Below, piece after piece: positions 17,810-26,192 of a stretch of 64,000 nucleotides of DNA (positions are counted from its first letter, which is position 1; each line of letters opens with the position of its first letter). The stretch covers positions 2,294,001 through 2,358,000 of the forward strand of contig NZ_JAZHSD010000001.1 of assembly GCF_036924745.1 (NCBI RefSeq), written 5' to 3'. The DNA is from Bradyrhizobium sp. AZCC 1693 (GTDB lineage Bacteria > Pseudomonadota > Alphaproteobacteria > Rhizobiales > Xanthobacteraceae). The notes under the pieces are model-generated. The model searched no databases and was not told where the DNA came from. It worked only from the letters and a program-made list of their open reading frames with translations. Both the position numbers and the translations under genes were made by a program.

Positions 17810-18565
17810 TCAGCTTCCAACCGCGGCGTCGGCGAACGCCTTCATCGTGGCGAAATGGAAATCGGGTTTTGTGAGCTGCGGCACCTCAGGCGTGCCGCCA
17901 AAGCCCTTCATGCCCTGGCGCCGCTCGATCCAGCAGACCTTGTAGCCAAGCTTGCGAGCGATACCGATGTCGTGATGCTGGCTCTGCGCCACGTGCAAAA
18001 TTTCGGACTGCTTGTAGCCGAACGCCGACTGCCGGCCCTTGTTGTAGGCGAAGAATTCCGGATTGGGTTTGGCAACCCCGGTGTCGTCGGCGCAGATGGT
18101 GTCGTGGAAGGGATTGTCGAGCGCGTGGGCATAGCATGACAGCGCGACGCGATCCGCGTTGGTCATGGCGACCAACCGGAATTTGGTGCGTAAGCGCTTC
18201 AGCGCCTCGACCGAATCCGAAAACGGCTGCCAGCGCAGCACGGCGAGCTGGAAGGCGTCGCATGCGGCATCGTCGGCCGGCAGTCCCAGCTCCTTGGCGA
18301 GGTAGCGGTAGACATGGAACATCACTTCGCTCGACCGCTCCGGATGAGCGTCGCGGCCGCGCTTGTAGGACGCAAAGATCTGATCGTCGCTGAGCTCGGC
18401 CGGCTTTCGGCCGGAGATCTTGCGCACGGCATCGAGCACGCCGGCTTCGAAATCGATCAAGGTGCCGACGACGTCGAAGGTGAGAACCTTGAAGCTTTCA
18501 TAGGACATTTTCATCTCTTGTTCTGGTTGGTCTGGTGTTGCACTCGGGTTTGACGGGGCATTCAT
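17810..18565 (-). CDS. HAD-superfamily hydrolase, haloacid dehalogenase type II-like
   Basis: A 251-residue HAD protein. Motif I is TFDVVGTL with the nucleophilic Asp, motif II is AMTNAD, motif III lies at KPNPEFFAY, and motif IV is the QSQHHDIGIA region. The text is that of the type II L-2-haloacid dehalogenase group, many of whose members act on other substrates. The start at 18565 overlaps the ATPase gene stop (ATGA). An internal ATG at 18514 would remove a 17-residue polar leader and is also possible. The operon position suggests a step in catabolism of the imported compound; actual dehalogenation is unproven. Confidence 0.82.
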   Translation of the reverse strand: MNAPSNPSATPDQPEQEMKMSYESFKVLTFDVVGTLIDFEAGVLDAVRKISGRKPAELSDDQIFASYKRGRDAHPERSSEVMFHVYRYLAKELGLPADDAACDAFQLAVLRWQPFSDSVEALKRLRTKFRLVAMTNADRVALSCYAHALDNPFHDTICADDTGVAKPNPEFFAYNKGRQSAFGYKQSEILHVAQSQHHDIGIARKLGYKVCWIERRQGMKGFGGTPEVPQLTKPDFHFATMKAFADAAVGS

Positions 18566-19758
18566 TCCCGCGCCTTTTCGTTCGCCTTTTCCTGCGCTTT
18601 GGGCACGACGATGGTGTCTTCGGGATGGAGCGTCACGGTGAGATCGCCGCCAACAGGCGGTAACAGGCGCGAAGCCTGGTAATGGCTGGGCTGACGCAGG
18701 CTCAAGGACGTGCCGTCGGCCAGTTGCAGGAACACGCGAAGGCTTTCGCCCTGATAGACGATGTCGGTGACCTTGCCGGTCAGGCGGTTGAGCGCGGCAT
18801 CCGCCATGCCGTCCGCAATCAGGAGCTTCTCGCTGTGCACCGCCAGCATCAGCGCCTCGCTATCCGGAATCGCGCGCGCGCTCTTCAGGACAGCTGGCCC
18901 GAGCGCCACGCTGCAGGCGTCGACGCGCCGGACCGGCAACAGGCTCGCCTCGCCGATGAAACTCGCCACGAAGGAGTCGGCGGGATAATCGTGCAGCCGT
19001 TCCGGGCGATCGATCTGGACCAATCGCCCATCTCTGAGGATCGCCACGCGGTCGCTCATCGTCAGCGCCTCGCGCTGGTCGTGGGTGACGTAGATGATGG
19101 TGGCGCCGATCCGCTTGTGCAGCTCGCGCAGTTCGATCTGCATCGCTTCCCGCAACTGCTTGTCGAGCGCCGACAGCGGCTCGTCCATCAGGATCAGGCG
19201 CGGTTCGAAGATCATGGCGCGCGCCAGCGCCACGCGCTGGCGCTGGCCACCGGAGAGCTGGGCGATGCCGCGGGTCTCGTAGCCCGACAGCCCGACCATC
19301 GCGAGCGCGGCGCGCACCCTCGCCGGCCAATCCGCCTTTGCAATCCGTCGCGCGCGTAGCGGAAAGGCGACGTTCTCGCCGACGCTCATGTGCGGGAACA
19401 GCGCGTAGTTCTGGAACACCACGCCGATGTCACGCTTGTGCGGCGGCAGGAACGTCACGTCGCGGTCGCCAAAATGGATCGAGCCCGACGATGGCTGAAT
19501 GAAGCCGCCCAGGATGCCAAGCAGCGTGGTCTTGCCGGATCCGGACGGCCCAAGCAGGGAGACGAATTCGCGCGGCGCAACGTTCAGGGTGACGTTGTCC
19601 AGCGCCCGGACAGCGTCATAGTTCTTGCTCGCGGCCCTGATGTCGACGCTCTCTCCGCCCTGGTCCAATGATCGACCCCGTTGCGTTGCCGAGGGCGTGC
19701 ACCGATGCGCGCCATCGACGTCACCTGCGATGGCGCAAGCGACGGTTGAAACCGGCAT
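18562..19758 (-). CDS. ABC transporter ATP-binding protein, polyamine type (PotA-like)
   Basis: A 398-residue ATPase. Walker A is GPSGSGKTTL, the signature is LSGGQRQRVALARA and Walker B is LILMDEPLSALD, with the switch His in VTHDQREALT. The C-terminal third is a TOBE-type regulatory domain, as in PotA and other CUT1/polyamine importers. The conserved ATPase core starts about residue 38, and the preceding leader is unusually long. No better in-frame start is visible. It is the first gene of a six-gene minus-strand operon (ATPase, HAD, FAD oxidase, binding protein, two permeases) with a divergent LysR gene 162 bases away. Confidence 0.88.
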   Translation of the reverse strand: MPVSTVACAIAGDVDGAHRCTPSATQRGRSLDQGGESVDIRAASKNYDAVRALDNVTLNVAPREFVSLLGPSGSGKTTLLGILGGFIQPSSGSIHFGDRDVTFLPPHKRDIGVVFQNYALFPHMSVGENVAFPLRARRIAKADWPARVRAALAMVGLSGYETRGIAQLSGGQRQRVALARAMIFEPRLILMDEPLSALDKQLREAMQIELRELHKRIGATIIYVTHDQREALTMSDRVAILRDGRLVQIDRPERLHDYPADSFVASFIGEASLLPVRRVDACSVALGPAVLKSARAIPDSEALMLAVHSEKLLIADGMADAALNRLTGKVTDIVYQGESLRVFLQLADGTSLSLRQPSHYQASRLLPPVGGDLTVTLHPEDTIVVPKAQEKANEKARE

Positions 19759-19920
19759 GATCTCGTCTTATAGACCGGGCACTTCAGGGCGGCTCCCAAG
19801 GCCGTCCCCGCCGCGCCGGATTTTCAATCCTGCCCGTGCTTGCGGGCTATCGTGCAAGCCAACCAGAGTTGGCCGGCAGGGGCAATTGCCAAATTCTCAC
19901 CAGCATCATAACATCAGGTT

Positions 19921-20869
19921 ATGCCCGATCTCCGGCGGAAACTGCCCTCGAGCCACGCGCTGTTCGTCTTTGATGCCGCCGCGCGTAACGGCAGCTTCAC
20001 GGCGGCGGCGGCCGAACTGAACGTCACCCAGCCCGCGGTAAGCCGAATGCTCGGACAGTTCGAGGACTATCTCGGCGTTCGCCTGTTCGACCGGACCAAT
20101 GGCCGCGCGGCCCTGACGGAAGAAGGCGAGATCCTCTATCGCCACGTATCGGATGGATTCCGCAGCATCGAAGGCGGCCTGATCGAGATCGACCGCCGGC
20201 GCAAGGGCACCGAGACGGTCACGCTCTCGGTCTCCTCGGCGTTTACCACCCATTGGCTGATGCCCCGCATCGACAAGCTGCAGCGCCAGTTTCCGACCGT
20301 CGATCTCCGCTTCCAGCTTATTTCCGGTCCGCTGCGCGGGCCAGTCGACAATGTCGATCTCGGCATGCGGTTTCGCGACCGATACGATCCGGCGCGGAAT
20401 GGCGCGCTGGTGATGAAGGAGGTCATGCTGCCGATCTGCAGCCCGGCCTATCGTGACGCGGACAGCGCGGATGGACCGATCGAGGCCAACACCATCATCC
20501 GCCTCGCCGATACGCCGGGCGATTGGGCTGCGGAGTATCCATCCTTTCTCACCAAACGATTCCGGGCCCGCCAAGTCGTTGAGTTTTTCCGACTATGCGG
20601 TGGTGGTGCAGGCGGCGCTGCTCGGCCAGGGCATTGCGCTCGGCTGGCTCACGGTCGCAGCCCATTGGCTGCTGACCGGCGCTCTGGTCCCGGCCTCGGA
20701 AACGCTCAGCACGACACGGCGGCTTTGCGAACTGGTGCACCCGCATGACCGGTCGATCCGGCCTGTCGTCAGCGAGATCCGCGACTGGATCATCGAGCAG
20801 ATGCGCAGCGACATGGCCGCAATCGACCGCCTCTACCCGCGTCTGCGGCTGATGCCCGCGAGCTATTAG
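19921..20869 (+). pseudogene. LysR-type regulator (GcvA-like) with a one-base frameshift
   Basis: The first frame encodes a normal LysR N terminus: helix-turn-helix at FDAAARNGSFTAAAAELNVTQ, followed by an effector-binding domain up to SFLTKRF. There the family text stops and continues one frame over as GPAKSLSFSDYAVVVQAALL to the natural end PASY at 20869. Removing one C at 20562/20563 (in TTCCGGG) restores a single protein of about 315 residues. Either this copy is inactive or the base is a sequencing error. It is divergent from the polyamine-type operon, the usual place for its regulator, and if truly broken the operon has lost its activator. Confidence 0.8.
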
Positions 20870-20882
20870 GCCGCTGGCTGAT

Positions 20883-21803
20883 CTACTCCAGGCTCGGCGC
20901 CACTTCACGCGCGACCTGCACCAGCGCCGCGATCAGGGGTGTCATCGGATCGCGCTGCGGGATCACCAGCCCGACGCTGTAGTCGACGACGGGATCGACG
21001 ATTGGAATGCTGCGCACGGAGTCCGCCAAGCCCAGGGTCTCCGCGAGTTTGGCCGGCATCACGCTCGCCCAGCGCCCGGTCTTCACATGCGTATAGAGGA
21101 CCACCAGCGAGTTCGAGGTCAGCGTCGGCGTGGCCTCGGCTCCGACTGACGCCAGCGCGCGATCGATGATGCGGCGGTTCTGCATGTCCGGCGTCAGCAA
21201 GCACAGCGGCACCTGGCCTACTTCCTTCCAGGTGACCTGCTTGCGATCGCCGAACATGGCATCGGGCGCCGTCAGCAGGCGGTAGCTCTCGTTGTAGAGC
21301 GGAATGGTGCGAACCTTGCCGATCGGTTCGTTCTCGATATAGGTCAGCCCGGCATCGACCTCGAGATTTTCCAACAGGCCGAGCACGTCGGCCGACGTGC
21401 AGGACTGGATACGAAAGCGCACGTCGGGATAGCGCGCGCGATACGGCGTCGTCAGCGACGCCACCATGCCGAGCACGGTCGGGATCGCGGCGATCCGGAT
21501 TTCGCCGGAAAGCTTGTCCTTGAGGCTGTTGATCTCCTGCCGCATCGCGCGGGTGTCGCCGACGATCCGCCGCGCCCAGTCGAGCGTGCGTTCGCCCTCC
21601 GGCGTAAAACCCTGAAAGCGGGAGCCGCGCTGCACCAGCATGACGCCGAGTATTTCTTCCAGCTGCTTGAGGCTGGTCGACATGGTCGGCTGGGTGACGC
21701 CGCAGGCCTCTGCGGCCCGTCCGAAATGCCGTTCCTTGGCGAGCGCCAGCAGAAGTTCAAGCTTGTCGATCAACGAGATGGTTCCAGGAAGCGTGGTGGC
21801 CAA
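20883..21803 (-). CDS. LysR-type transcriptional regulator
   Basis: An intact 306-residue LysR protein. The winged helix-turn-helix is at residues about 13-72 (ALAKERHFGRAAEACGVTQ as the recognition region), followed by a linker helix and a periplasmic-binding-protein-like effector domain beginning GEIRIAAIPTVLG. It is convergent with the frameshifted LysR gene, 13 bases apart. No target operon is adjacent on its upstream side, where the DNA is repeat-like. The effector is unknown. Confidence 0.87.
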   Translation of the reverse strand: MATTLPGTISLIDKLELLLALAKERHFGRAAEACGVTQPTMSTSLKQLEEILGVMLVQRGSRFQGFTPEGERTLDWARRIVGDTRAMRQEINSLKDKLSGEIRIAAIPTVLGMVASLTTPYRARYPDVRFRIQSCTSADVLGLLENLEVDAGLTYIENEPIGKVRTIPLYNESYRLLTAPDAMFGDRKQVTWKEVGQVPLCLLTPDMQNRRIIDRALASVGAEATPTLTSNSLVVLYTHVKTGRWASVMPAKLAETLGLADSVRSIPIVDPVVDYSVGLVIPQRDPMTPLIAALVQVAREVAPSLE

Positions 21804-22326
21804 AGCGGTCGCCCGTTAGCCAGAAATAGCACGGACCGGCGGCCATCAATACGTCAAAAGCGGCGTCCGGAGGCTGGATTTCAGGGGTAATTCCGTACTC
21901 ATATCGCCTCATTTTTTTACCCTTATCATCCTGAGGTCCGTCGTTGAGGATTTCTTGTAGCCCGGAGAGCGCAGCGATATCCGGGGCCACTCTAACAGCG
22001 TGCCAGATATCAACACCGTCCCGGATATCGCTGCGCTCATCCCGGCTAAGGGACTTTTTGCCGTCAGTCAGCCGGCATCTGTCGGAGAAAGCTCCGACGC
22101 TACTCTGCCAAATCCTGCTTCAACGGATCGAACGTCAGCAGGCTGCAGCGGACAGCCGGGATGCGGCAGCGGCCCGACGCTGCGAACAACCGAAAAAAAC
22201 TCCAAACCAAGCAAAAACAGTCGCTTCCGGAGGAAAAACAAAGGTCTTCTCAAGAAATTCGTCAAGCTGGAACAGGCTGCTCAATCTACAGACGGGTCAA
22301 TCATCGTACAATTGTAGGAGATGGCC
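21804..22326. other. Gene-poor stretch with hairpin repeat
   Basis: This stretch separates the LysR gene start from a small DUF1127-like gene. It holds a Bradyrhizobium-type repeat with long inverted arms (21958-22048), and an A-rich segment around 22185-22260 just before the small gene. Short open frames here have no recognisable content. A promoter for the small gene probably lies in the A-rich part, but I cannot fix it. Confidence 0.5.
21958..22048. repeat. Inverted-repeat (REP-like) intergenic element
   Basis: The left arm starts TAGCCCGGAGAGCGCAGCG and ends ATATCCGGG (21958-21985). The right arm (22020-22048) is its complement apart from one indel and one mismatch, with 19 consecutive bases matching. 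The arms are separated by 34 bases, giving a long hairpin. The TAGCCCGGATGAGCGnAGCG text is a familiar dispersed element of Bradyrhizobium intergenic regions. Confidence 0.75.
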
Positions 22327-22650
22327 ATGACCGGCCTGTTGCTCAATCCCACCAAGGCGGATGTTTCGTCAGAAGGCTTGTTGCCGCACGAGGCCGCCAT
22401 GCAGCCCAGCGCGAGGATCCGCCCAAGCCCCGTCGCCAGCCCTCTCGTCTCGCCCGCGCGCCTGAAGCGCCTCCTCAACGGCTGGATGGCTGCCGCCTTC
22501 GCTTACCGCGAACGGCAAACCGCGTGGCTCGCGTTGCACCAGGCTGGCGATCGCGACCTGAACAACAAGCGCATCTACCGCGGCCCGATCGATGACGCCC
22601 TCGAAAGAGCTGCGCGGCTTCGCGAGCGGAGACGCCTCAAGCAGTCCTGA
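22327..22650 (+). CDS. Small DUF1127-like protein
   Basis: A 107-residue protein. The start at 22327 lies six bases after AGGAG; the ATG at 22321 directly abuts that site and is less likely. The N-terminal half is Pro/Ser-rich and probably disordered. The C-terminal part ([20 protein letters not shown] followed by [15 protein letters not shown]) resembles the DUF1127 signature of a Trp, an Arg-rich helix and a D-L-x-D-I-x-R-x-x-I motif. DUF1127 proteins are small regulators or RNA/phosphate-metabolism-linked proteins in rhizobia. The match is by eye and imperfect. Confidence 0.55.
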   Translation: MTGLLLNPTKADVSSEGLLPHEAAMQPSARIRPSPVASPLVSPARLKRLLNGWMAAAFAYRERQTAWLALHQAGDRDLNNKRIYRGPIDDALERAARLRERRRLKQS

Positions 22651-23160
22651 ACATCGCCTATCTCATCTTTTTCGGCACGTTTCTCTACGCGGTCGGCTTC
22701 GTCTCGGGATATGTCGTGCCCAAGACCGTCGACAGCGGTCCGGCGTCCTCGCTGACGATGGCGCTGCTGATCAACCTGGTGGTGATGTCGATCTTCGCGG
22801 TACAGCACAGCGGCATGGCGCGGCAGGGCTTCAAGAAGCTGTTCATGCGCTTCGCGTCGCCTGCGATCGAACGCTCGACCTATGTGCTGCTGGCGAGCCT
22901 GACGCGATACTGCTGTTCTGGCAATGGCAGCCGATGCCGTCGATGGTCTGGAACATCGAGGGCCCTGTTCTCGCAGGCGTCGTGACCGCGGGCGGCTTCC
23001 TGGGCTGGCTCATCGTGCTCTACAGCACCTTCCTGATCAGCCATTTCGAGCTGTTCGGATTGACTCAGGTGGTCACGCATTTTGCCGGGCGCATGGCCGA
23101 GCCCATGAATGGCGGCGCTATCGCGAAAAGGTGACGATGCTGGTGCCCGGCATTTTCTGA
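22650..23160 (+). pseudogene. mddA: Decayed methanethiol S-methyltransferase-like (MddA/NnrU-type) gene
   Basis: Fragments of one membrane protein are spread over frames. [20 protein letters not shown] to [12 protein letters not shown] is in one frame (22647-22903); [16 protein letters not shown] to FELFGLTQVV is in a second (about 22906-23075); RAHEWRRYREKVTMLVP is in a third and runs to the stop at 23160. The first break needs one base (about 22904). At the second, roughly 80 family residues including the RHPxY region are missing. No good start codon remains. MddA makes dimethyl sulfide from methanethiol; here the gene has at least three lesions and cannot be functional. Confidence 0.72.
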
Positions 23161-23182
23161 AATAACGATCAAGCATGCAAGA

Positions 23183-23213
23183 CGCGCTCGTCAGAAGAGA
23201 TCTGACGAGCGCG
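23183..23213 (-). terminator. Strong hairpin 3' of the DUF4394 gene
   Basis: A perfect 12-bp stem CGCGCTCGTCAG / CTGACGAGCGCG with a seven-base loop lies 60 bases after the stop of the minus-strand DUF4394 gene. On that strand it is followed by TCTTGC, a weak U-tract. It also follows the decayed mddA gene on the plus strand, so it may serve both. Confidence 0.6.
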
Positions 23214-23274
23214 TTACGCTGCGGAATATAACAACAATCGGACGATCCAGCCGTCCGGAGATTGCAGCGGTCGG

Positions 23275-24051
23275 CTACATTCCCATAATCGCAATATCCT
23301 TGACCGTGCCGCTGACGCCGGCGATCTTTGCAGCCTCGGTCGCCTTTCCGGTAGCGAGGTCGATGCTGTAGAGCGTGCCGTTCGCCATCAGCCAGGCTTC
23401 GTTCTTGCCGGCGCCGTCGGACCAGATGTCGAACGCGACGCTGTCCGCCTTGATCCCGAGCTTGCCGATCGCGCCGAGCACGCCGTCATTCGGCGGGGCC
23501 TGCTTGATCAATCCGCCGATGGTCGCATCGATGTTGAACAGCGCGGTCTCCTTGGCGCCCTTCACCGAATTGGTATAGGCGCCGGCGACGATGTTCGGCT
23601 TCTCGCCCTTGTGCATGTCGCCCTCGGCGAACTTGTGGTCGCCGTCCTTGGTCACTTTGCCGTCATCGACATTGGCCCGCAGGTTCATGCCGTCCGCGCC
23701 CATCACGCGCAGACGATCCGCCACCGGGTTGAAATCGACCGTCGCGGCCACGCCCTTGGCAAGCATGGTGTCGAGCTTCGACTTCATCGTGGCCTTGCCG
23801 TCCGTCGCGATGGTCACGATGGTGCCATCATCGACCAGTCCATAGAGCATGCCGTCGGCCGGACGTACGTCGATGCCGACCAGCGCGCCGGAAATGCCGG
23901 TCACCTTGACGGACCCGGTCGCCTTCTTCTGCGCGGTATCGACCATCGCAATGGTGTCGCCGCCGATCAGGGCTGCGACCTGCGCGGCGTTGGCGGCTGC
24001 GGATGACAGCAATAGTGCGACCGAGGCGGCGAAAATTGAGCGAAAATTCAT
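23275..24051 (-). CDS. Exported DUF4394 protein
   Basis: A 258-residue protein. The signal peptide (residues 1-22) ends ANAAQ. The mature part repeats a fold of about 60 residues with GGDTIAMVDTAQKKATGSV, YGLVDDGTIVTI and LYSIDLATGKATEAAKI, consistent with a beta-propeller-like DUF4394 domain. The start is the ATG at 24051; longer in-frame extension upstream would run through the sigma-factor gene on the other strand and is rejected. It is divergent from an ECF sigma/anti-sigma pair, so it is a candidate target of that sigma factor. The molecular function is unknown. Confidence 0.83.
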   Translation of the reverse strand: MNFRSIFAASVALLLSSAAANAAQVAALIGGDTIAMVDTAQKKATGSVKVTGISGALVGIDVRPADGMLYGLVDDGTIVTIATDGKATMKSKLDTMLAKGVAATVDFNPVADRLRVMGADGMNLRANVDDGKVTKDGDHKFAEGDMHKGEKPNIVAGAYTNSVKGAKETALFNIDATIGGLIKQAPPNDGVLGAIGKLGIKADSVAFDIWSDGAGKNEAWLMANGTLYSIDLATGKATEAAKIAGVSGTVKDIAIMGM

Positions 24052-24204
24052 CGTAAAGCTCCCTGTGTTGCTATGATCCTCTCGGGACCAACACAGCGGG
24101 TACCGGCGGCGCGGCGAAACGGATGCAGCACATCGAAAATAATTTTCGGAACATGCATCCAAATGCCGCATCTCAAGGTAGAACAGCTGTGCAAAGGCAT
24201 AGAC

Positions 24205-24783
24205 ATGACCGGAAATGGCACCATCACCGCCAGCCTGCAGGCTCCCGACCTGCTCGATCGGGAGCGCGAGGCGCAGCTTGCCGCGGCGCTCGCGCGTTGC
24301 GCGGCCGGCGACCGCACCGCATTGCGCGTGATCTACGACAGCGAGGCGCCGCGCATGGTCGGCATCGCGCGCCGCATCCTGTTTAGGCAGGACCTTGCGG
24401 AAGAGGCGGTGCACGACGCCTTTATCCGGATCTGGCGGGGCGCGGCCGGCTTCGATCCGCGCCGCGGCAGCGCGCGGGGCTGGCTCTATGCGGTGGTGCG
24501 CAACCGCGCGCTGAGCATTCATCGCGATGAGCACCGCTATGAAGCATCAGATGAAAGCGTCCAGGATGTCGACTGCGAGGCCACCCTGTCGCGGATGCCG
24601 GAGACCAGCGCGCTGCGCCGATGTCTCGAGCAGATCGACCGCCCCCGCCGCGACGTGGTGGTGCTCGCCTATGTTCACGGCATGAGCCACGGCGAACTGG
24701 CGGGACGGCTCAAGGTTCCGCTCGGCACGGTCAAAAGCTGGGTACGGCGCAGCCTCTTTGCTTTGCAGGAGTGCATGGGATGA
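24205..24783 (+). CDS. ECF-type RNA polymerase sigma factor
   Basis: A 192-residue sigma factor. Region 2 is visible as LFRQDLAEEAVHDAFIRIW (the -10-binding helix) and GWLYAVVRNRAL. Region 4 is visible as VVLAYVHGMSHGELA and PLGTVKSWVRRSL (-35-binding helix-turn-helix). The ATG at 24205 gives a normal ECF length; the frame is open upstream to 24073 but that part lacks family features. The anti-sigma gene overlaps its stop (ATGA), so the two are coupled and the sigma factor is probably held inactive until the anti-sigma is released. Confidence 0.88.
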   Translation: MTGNGTITASLQAPDLLDREREAQLAAALARCAAGDRTALRVIYDSEAPRMVGIARRILFRQDLAEEAVHDAFIRIWRGAAGFDPRRGSARGWLYAVVRNRALSIHRDEHRYEASDESVQDVDCEATLSRMPETSALRRCLEQIDRPRRDVVVLAYVHGMSHGELAGRLKVPLGTVKSWVRRSLFALQECMG

Positions 24784-25532
24784 ACCCGCACGACGCCGAT
24801 AACGCCTTGGCCGGCGATTACGTGATGGGCCTCCTCGACGGTGCGGAACACGCCGCCGCCGAACAGCGCATCGCAACCGACCAATCGTTCGCCCAGGCCG
24901 TCAGCGCGTGGCGGGCACGGCTTGCGGACCTCGATCTCACGGCCGAGGAAACCCCGCCGGGCCCGGCGCTCTGGCAGCGCATCGCGGATGCAACCAAGAT
25001 CGCGCCAATCGATGCCCTGCCCTCCGCCCGCGCCGCGCTGCGTGGCACCACGCTGTGGGACAACATCCGGTTCTGGCGCGGCCTCGGTATCGGCGGCGCC
25101 TTCGCTGCAGCGCTTTTTGCAACGATCATGATTGGTGCGCTGGCGACGTCGCGCCAGCTTCGTCACGACATGCTCGCCCTCGCCCAGCGCAAGCCGGTTT
25201 ACGTCGCCGTGCTGGTGAGCGACACGACCAAGGAGGCCGGCGCCATCGTCAACGCTTTTTCGAACGGCCGGGTCGAGCTGATACCGTTACGGCCGATCGA
25301 GGTTCCTGCCGGCCGTACGCTGCAGGTTTGGACCTTGTGGGATCGCGCGGTGGGCCCGAAATCGATCGGCCTCACCGGTCAGTCGCGCACGCTGCAGCTC
25401 GACCTGGAGACGCTGCCGGAAACCGTGCAGGATCAACTGTTCGAGATCACGCTGGAGCCGGAAGGCGGCTCACCCATCGGACGGCCGACCGGCCCAATCC
25501 TGTTCAAGGGCAATGCGGCCCGCGCGCTGTAA
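24780..25532 (+). CDS. Membrane anti-sigma factor, RskA type
   Basis: A 250-residue protein. The cytoplasmic N terminus (DNALAGDYVMGLLDGAEHAA) is the sigma-binding domain, without the zinc-binding HxxxCxxC motif. One membrane segment lies at about residues 95-120 (GIGGAFAAALFATIMIGALA). The periplasmic C-terminal domain contains the RskA-type text PAGRTLQVWTLWDRA. It overlaps the sigma gene by four bases. The family normally binds its cognate ECF sigma and is degraded or altered in response to an extracytoplasmic cue; the cue here is unknown. Confidence 0.86.
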   Translation: MNPHDADNALAGDYVMGLLDGAEHAAAEQRIATDQSFAQAVSAWRARLADLDLTAEETPPGPALWQRIADATKIAPIDALPSARAALRGTTLWDNIRFWRGLGIGGAFAAALFATIMIGALATSRQLRHDMLALAQRKPVYVAVLVSDTTKEAGAIVNAFSNGRVELIPLRPIEVPAGRTLQVWTLWDRAVGPKSIGLTGQSRTLQLDLETLPETVQDQLFEITLEPEGGSPIGRPTGPILFKGNAARAL

Positions 25533-25576
25533 TGGTCGAGCCGTGCTGCTCGTACGTGACAGCAGCCGGTTCAGTC

Positions 25577-25828
25577 TCAGCACCAACCCTTCTTCCAGTG
25601 ACCGGGCGGGCAGCCACGGCCCCGCCAGCCGACCTTGCGGCCGCGGCTCCAACCAAACGGTCGATAGCCGTGTCCGGCGCCCCAACCGTGGCCGCGGCCG
25701 CCCTTTACTTCGATCAGATCGGCGTTGACCAGGGCACCGTGCATCGATGGATGAGAAGGCAGCGCCGTTGCTGGAGAAAGGACGGCGATTGGCATTGTGA
25801 GCGCCATTCCCAAAAGTAGTTTACGCAT
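25577..25828 (-). CDS. Small secreted Gly/Trp/His-rich protein
   Basis: An 83-residue protein with a clear signal peptide (KLLLGMALTMPIAVLSPATA). The mature part is short, basic and rich in Gly, Arg, Trp and His, ending GCPPGHWKKGWC with two Cys. Proteins of this build, with a GRGHGWG core and a GCPPGH tail, recur in Bradyrhizobium (from memory, the GCG_CRPN-like group) and are uncharacterised. It is convergent with the anti-sigma gene. Metal or envelope binding could be imagined from the His and Cys content but is not supported. Confidence 0.65.
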   Translation of the reverse strand: MRKLLLGMALTMPIAVLSPATALPSHPSMHGALVNADLIEVKGGRGHGWGAGHGYRPFGWSRGRKVGWRGRGCPPGHWKKGWC

Positions 25829-26141
25829 GGATCATCCATTCCGGTTGAGTTGCGCAGATGTCAAAACAGGAAAAAATGGCAATTGTTCCGTGCTTTTGAG
25901 ACGGACTTTCAGAGCGCAACGAAATCTCTTTCGAAAAGCTGAAAGCGCAAACAACAAGGCCGTTCGATGCCACGTTGCAGTACACCGCCAGACGACCTTC
26001 AAGCAACTTTTGCAAAGGCGCGACGGTCGACTCTTTCACGCGGAATCAAGATATTCGGGAACGAAACCGGCTGCCTCGCGTTGAAGGCATGAGCGGGTAG
26101 TTCAGGAAAGGAGAAATCCACCGGAAATATCAGCTCAAAAG
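25829..26141. other. AT-richer spacer without a recognised gene
   Basis: Between the small secreted protein and a hairpin-plus-U-tract element. Composition is clearly less GC-rich than the genes around it. Short open frames give no recognisable protein. Because the plus strand ends in an intrinsic terminator with no coding gene before it, a small RNA transcribed rightward is possible but unsupported otherwise. Confidence 0.4.
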
Positions 26142-26175
26142 CCCCGTCAGTTATTGCGATAGCTGGCGGGGTTTT
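26142..26175 (+). terminator. Intrinsic terminator or attenuator
   Basis: The stem CCCCGTCAG / CTGGCGGGG (one G-U pair) has a 12-base loop and is followed by TTTT. On the left it is preceded by AAAA, so it can act in both directions. It ends 17 bases before the start of a small protein gene, which is unusually close and suggests attenuation of that gene. Confidence 0.7.
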
Positions 26176-26192
26176 GATGTGGGGAGAGGTTC

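Noticed and set aside
14485..17874. Long plus-strand frames opposite the ABC operon (14485-15795, 16507-17874)
   Set aside because: They mirror real permease, binding-protein and oxidase genes and contain no recognisable domain.
24052..24534. Upstream extension of the DUF4394 gene to 24534
   Set aside because: It would run through the sigma-factor gene and place the signal peptide in the middle of the protein; the ATG at 24051 gives a normal signal peptide.
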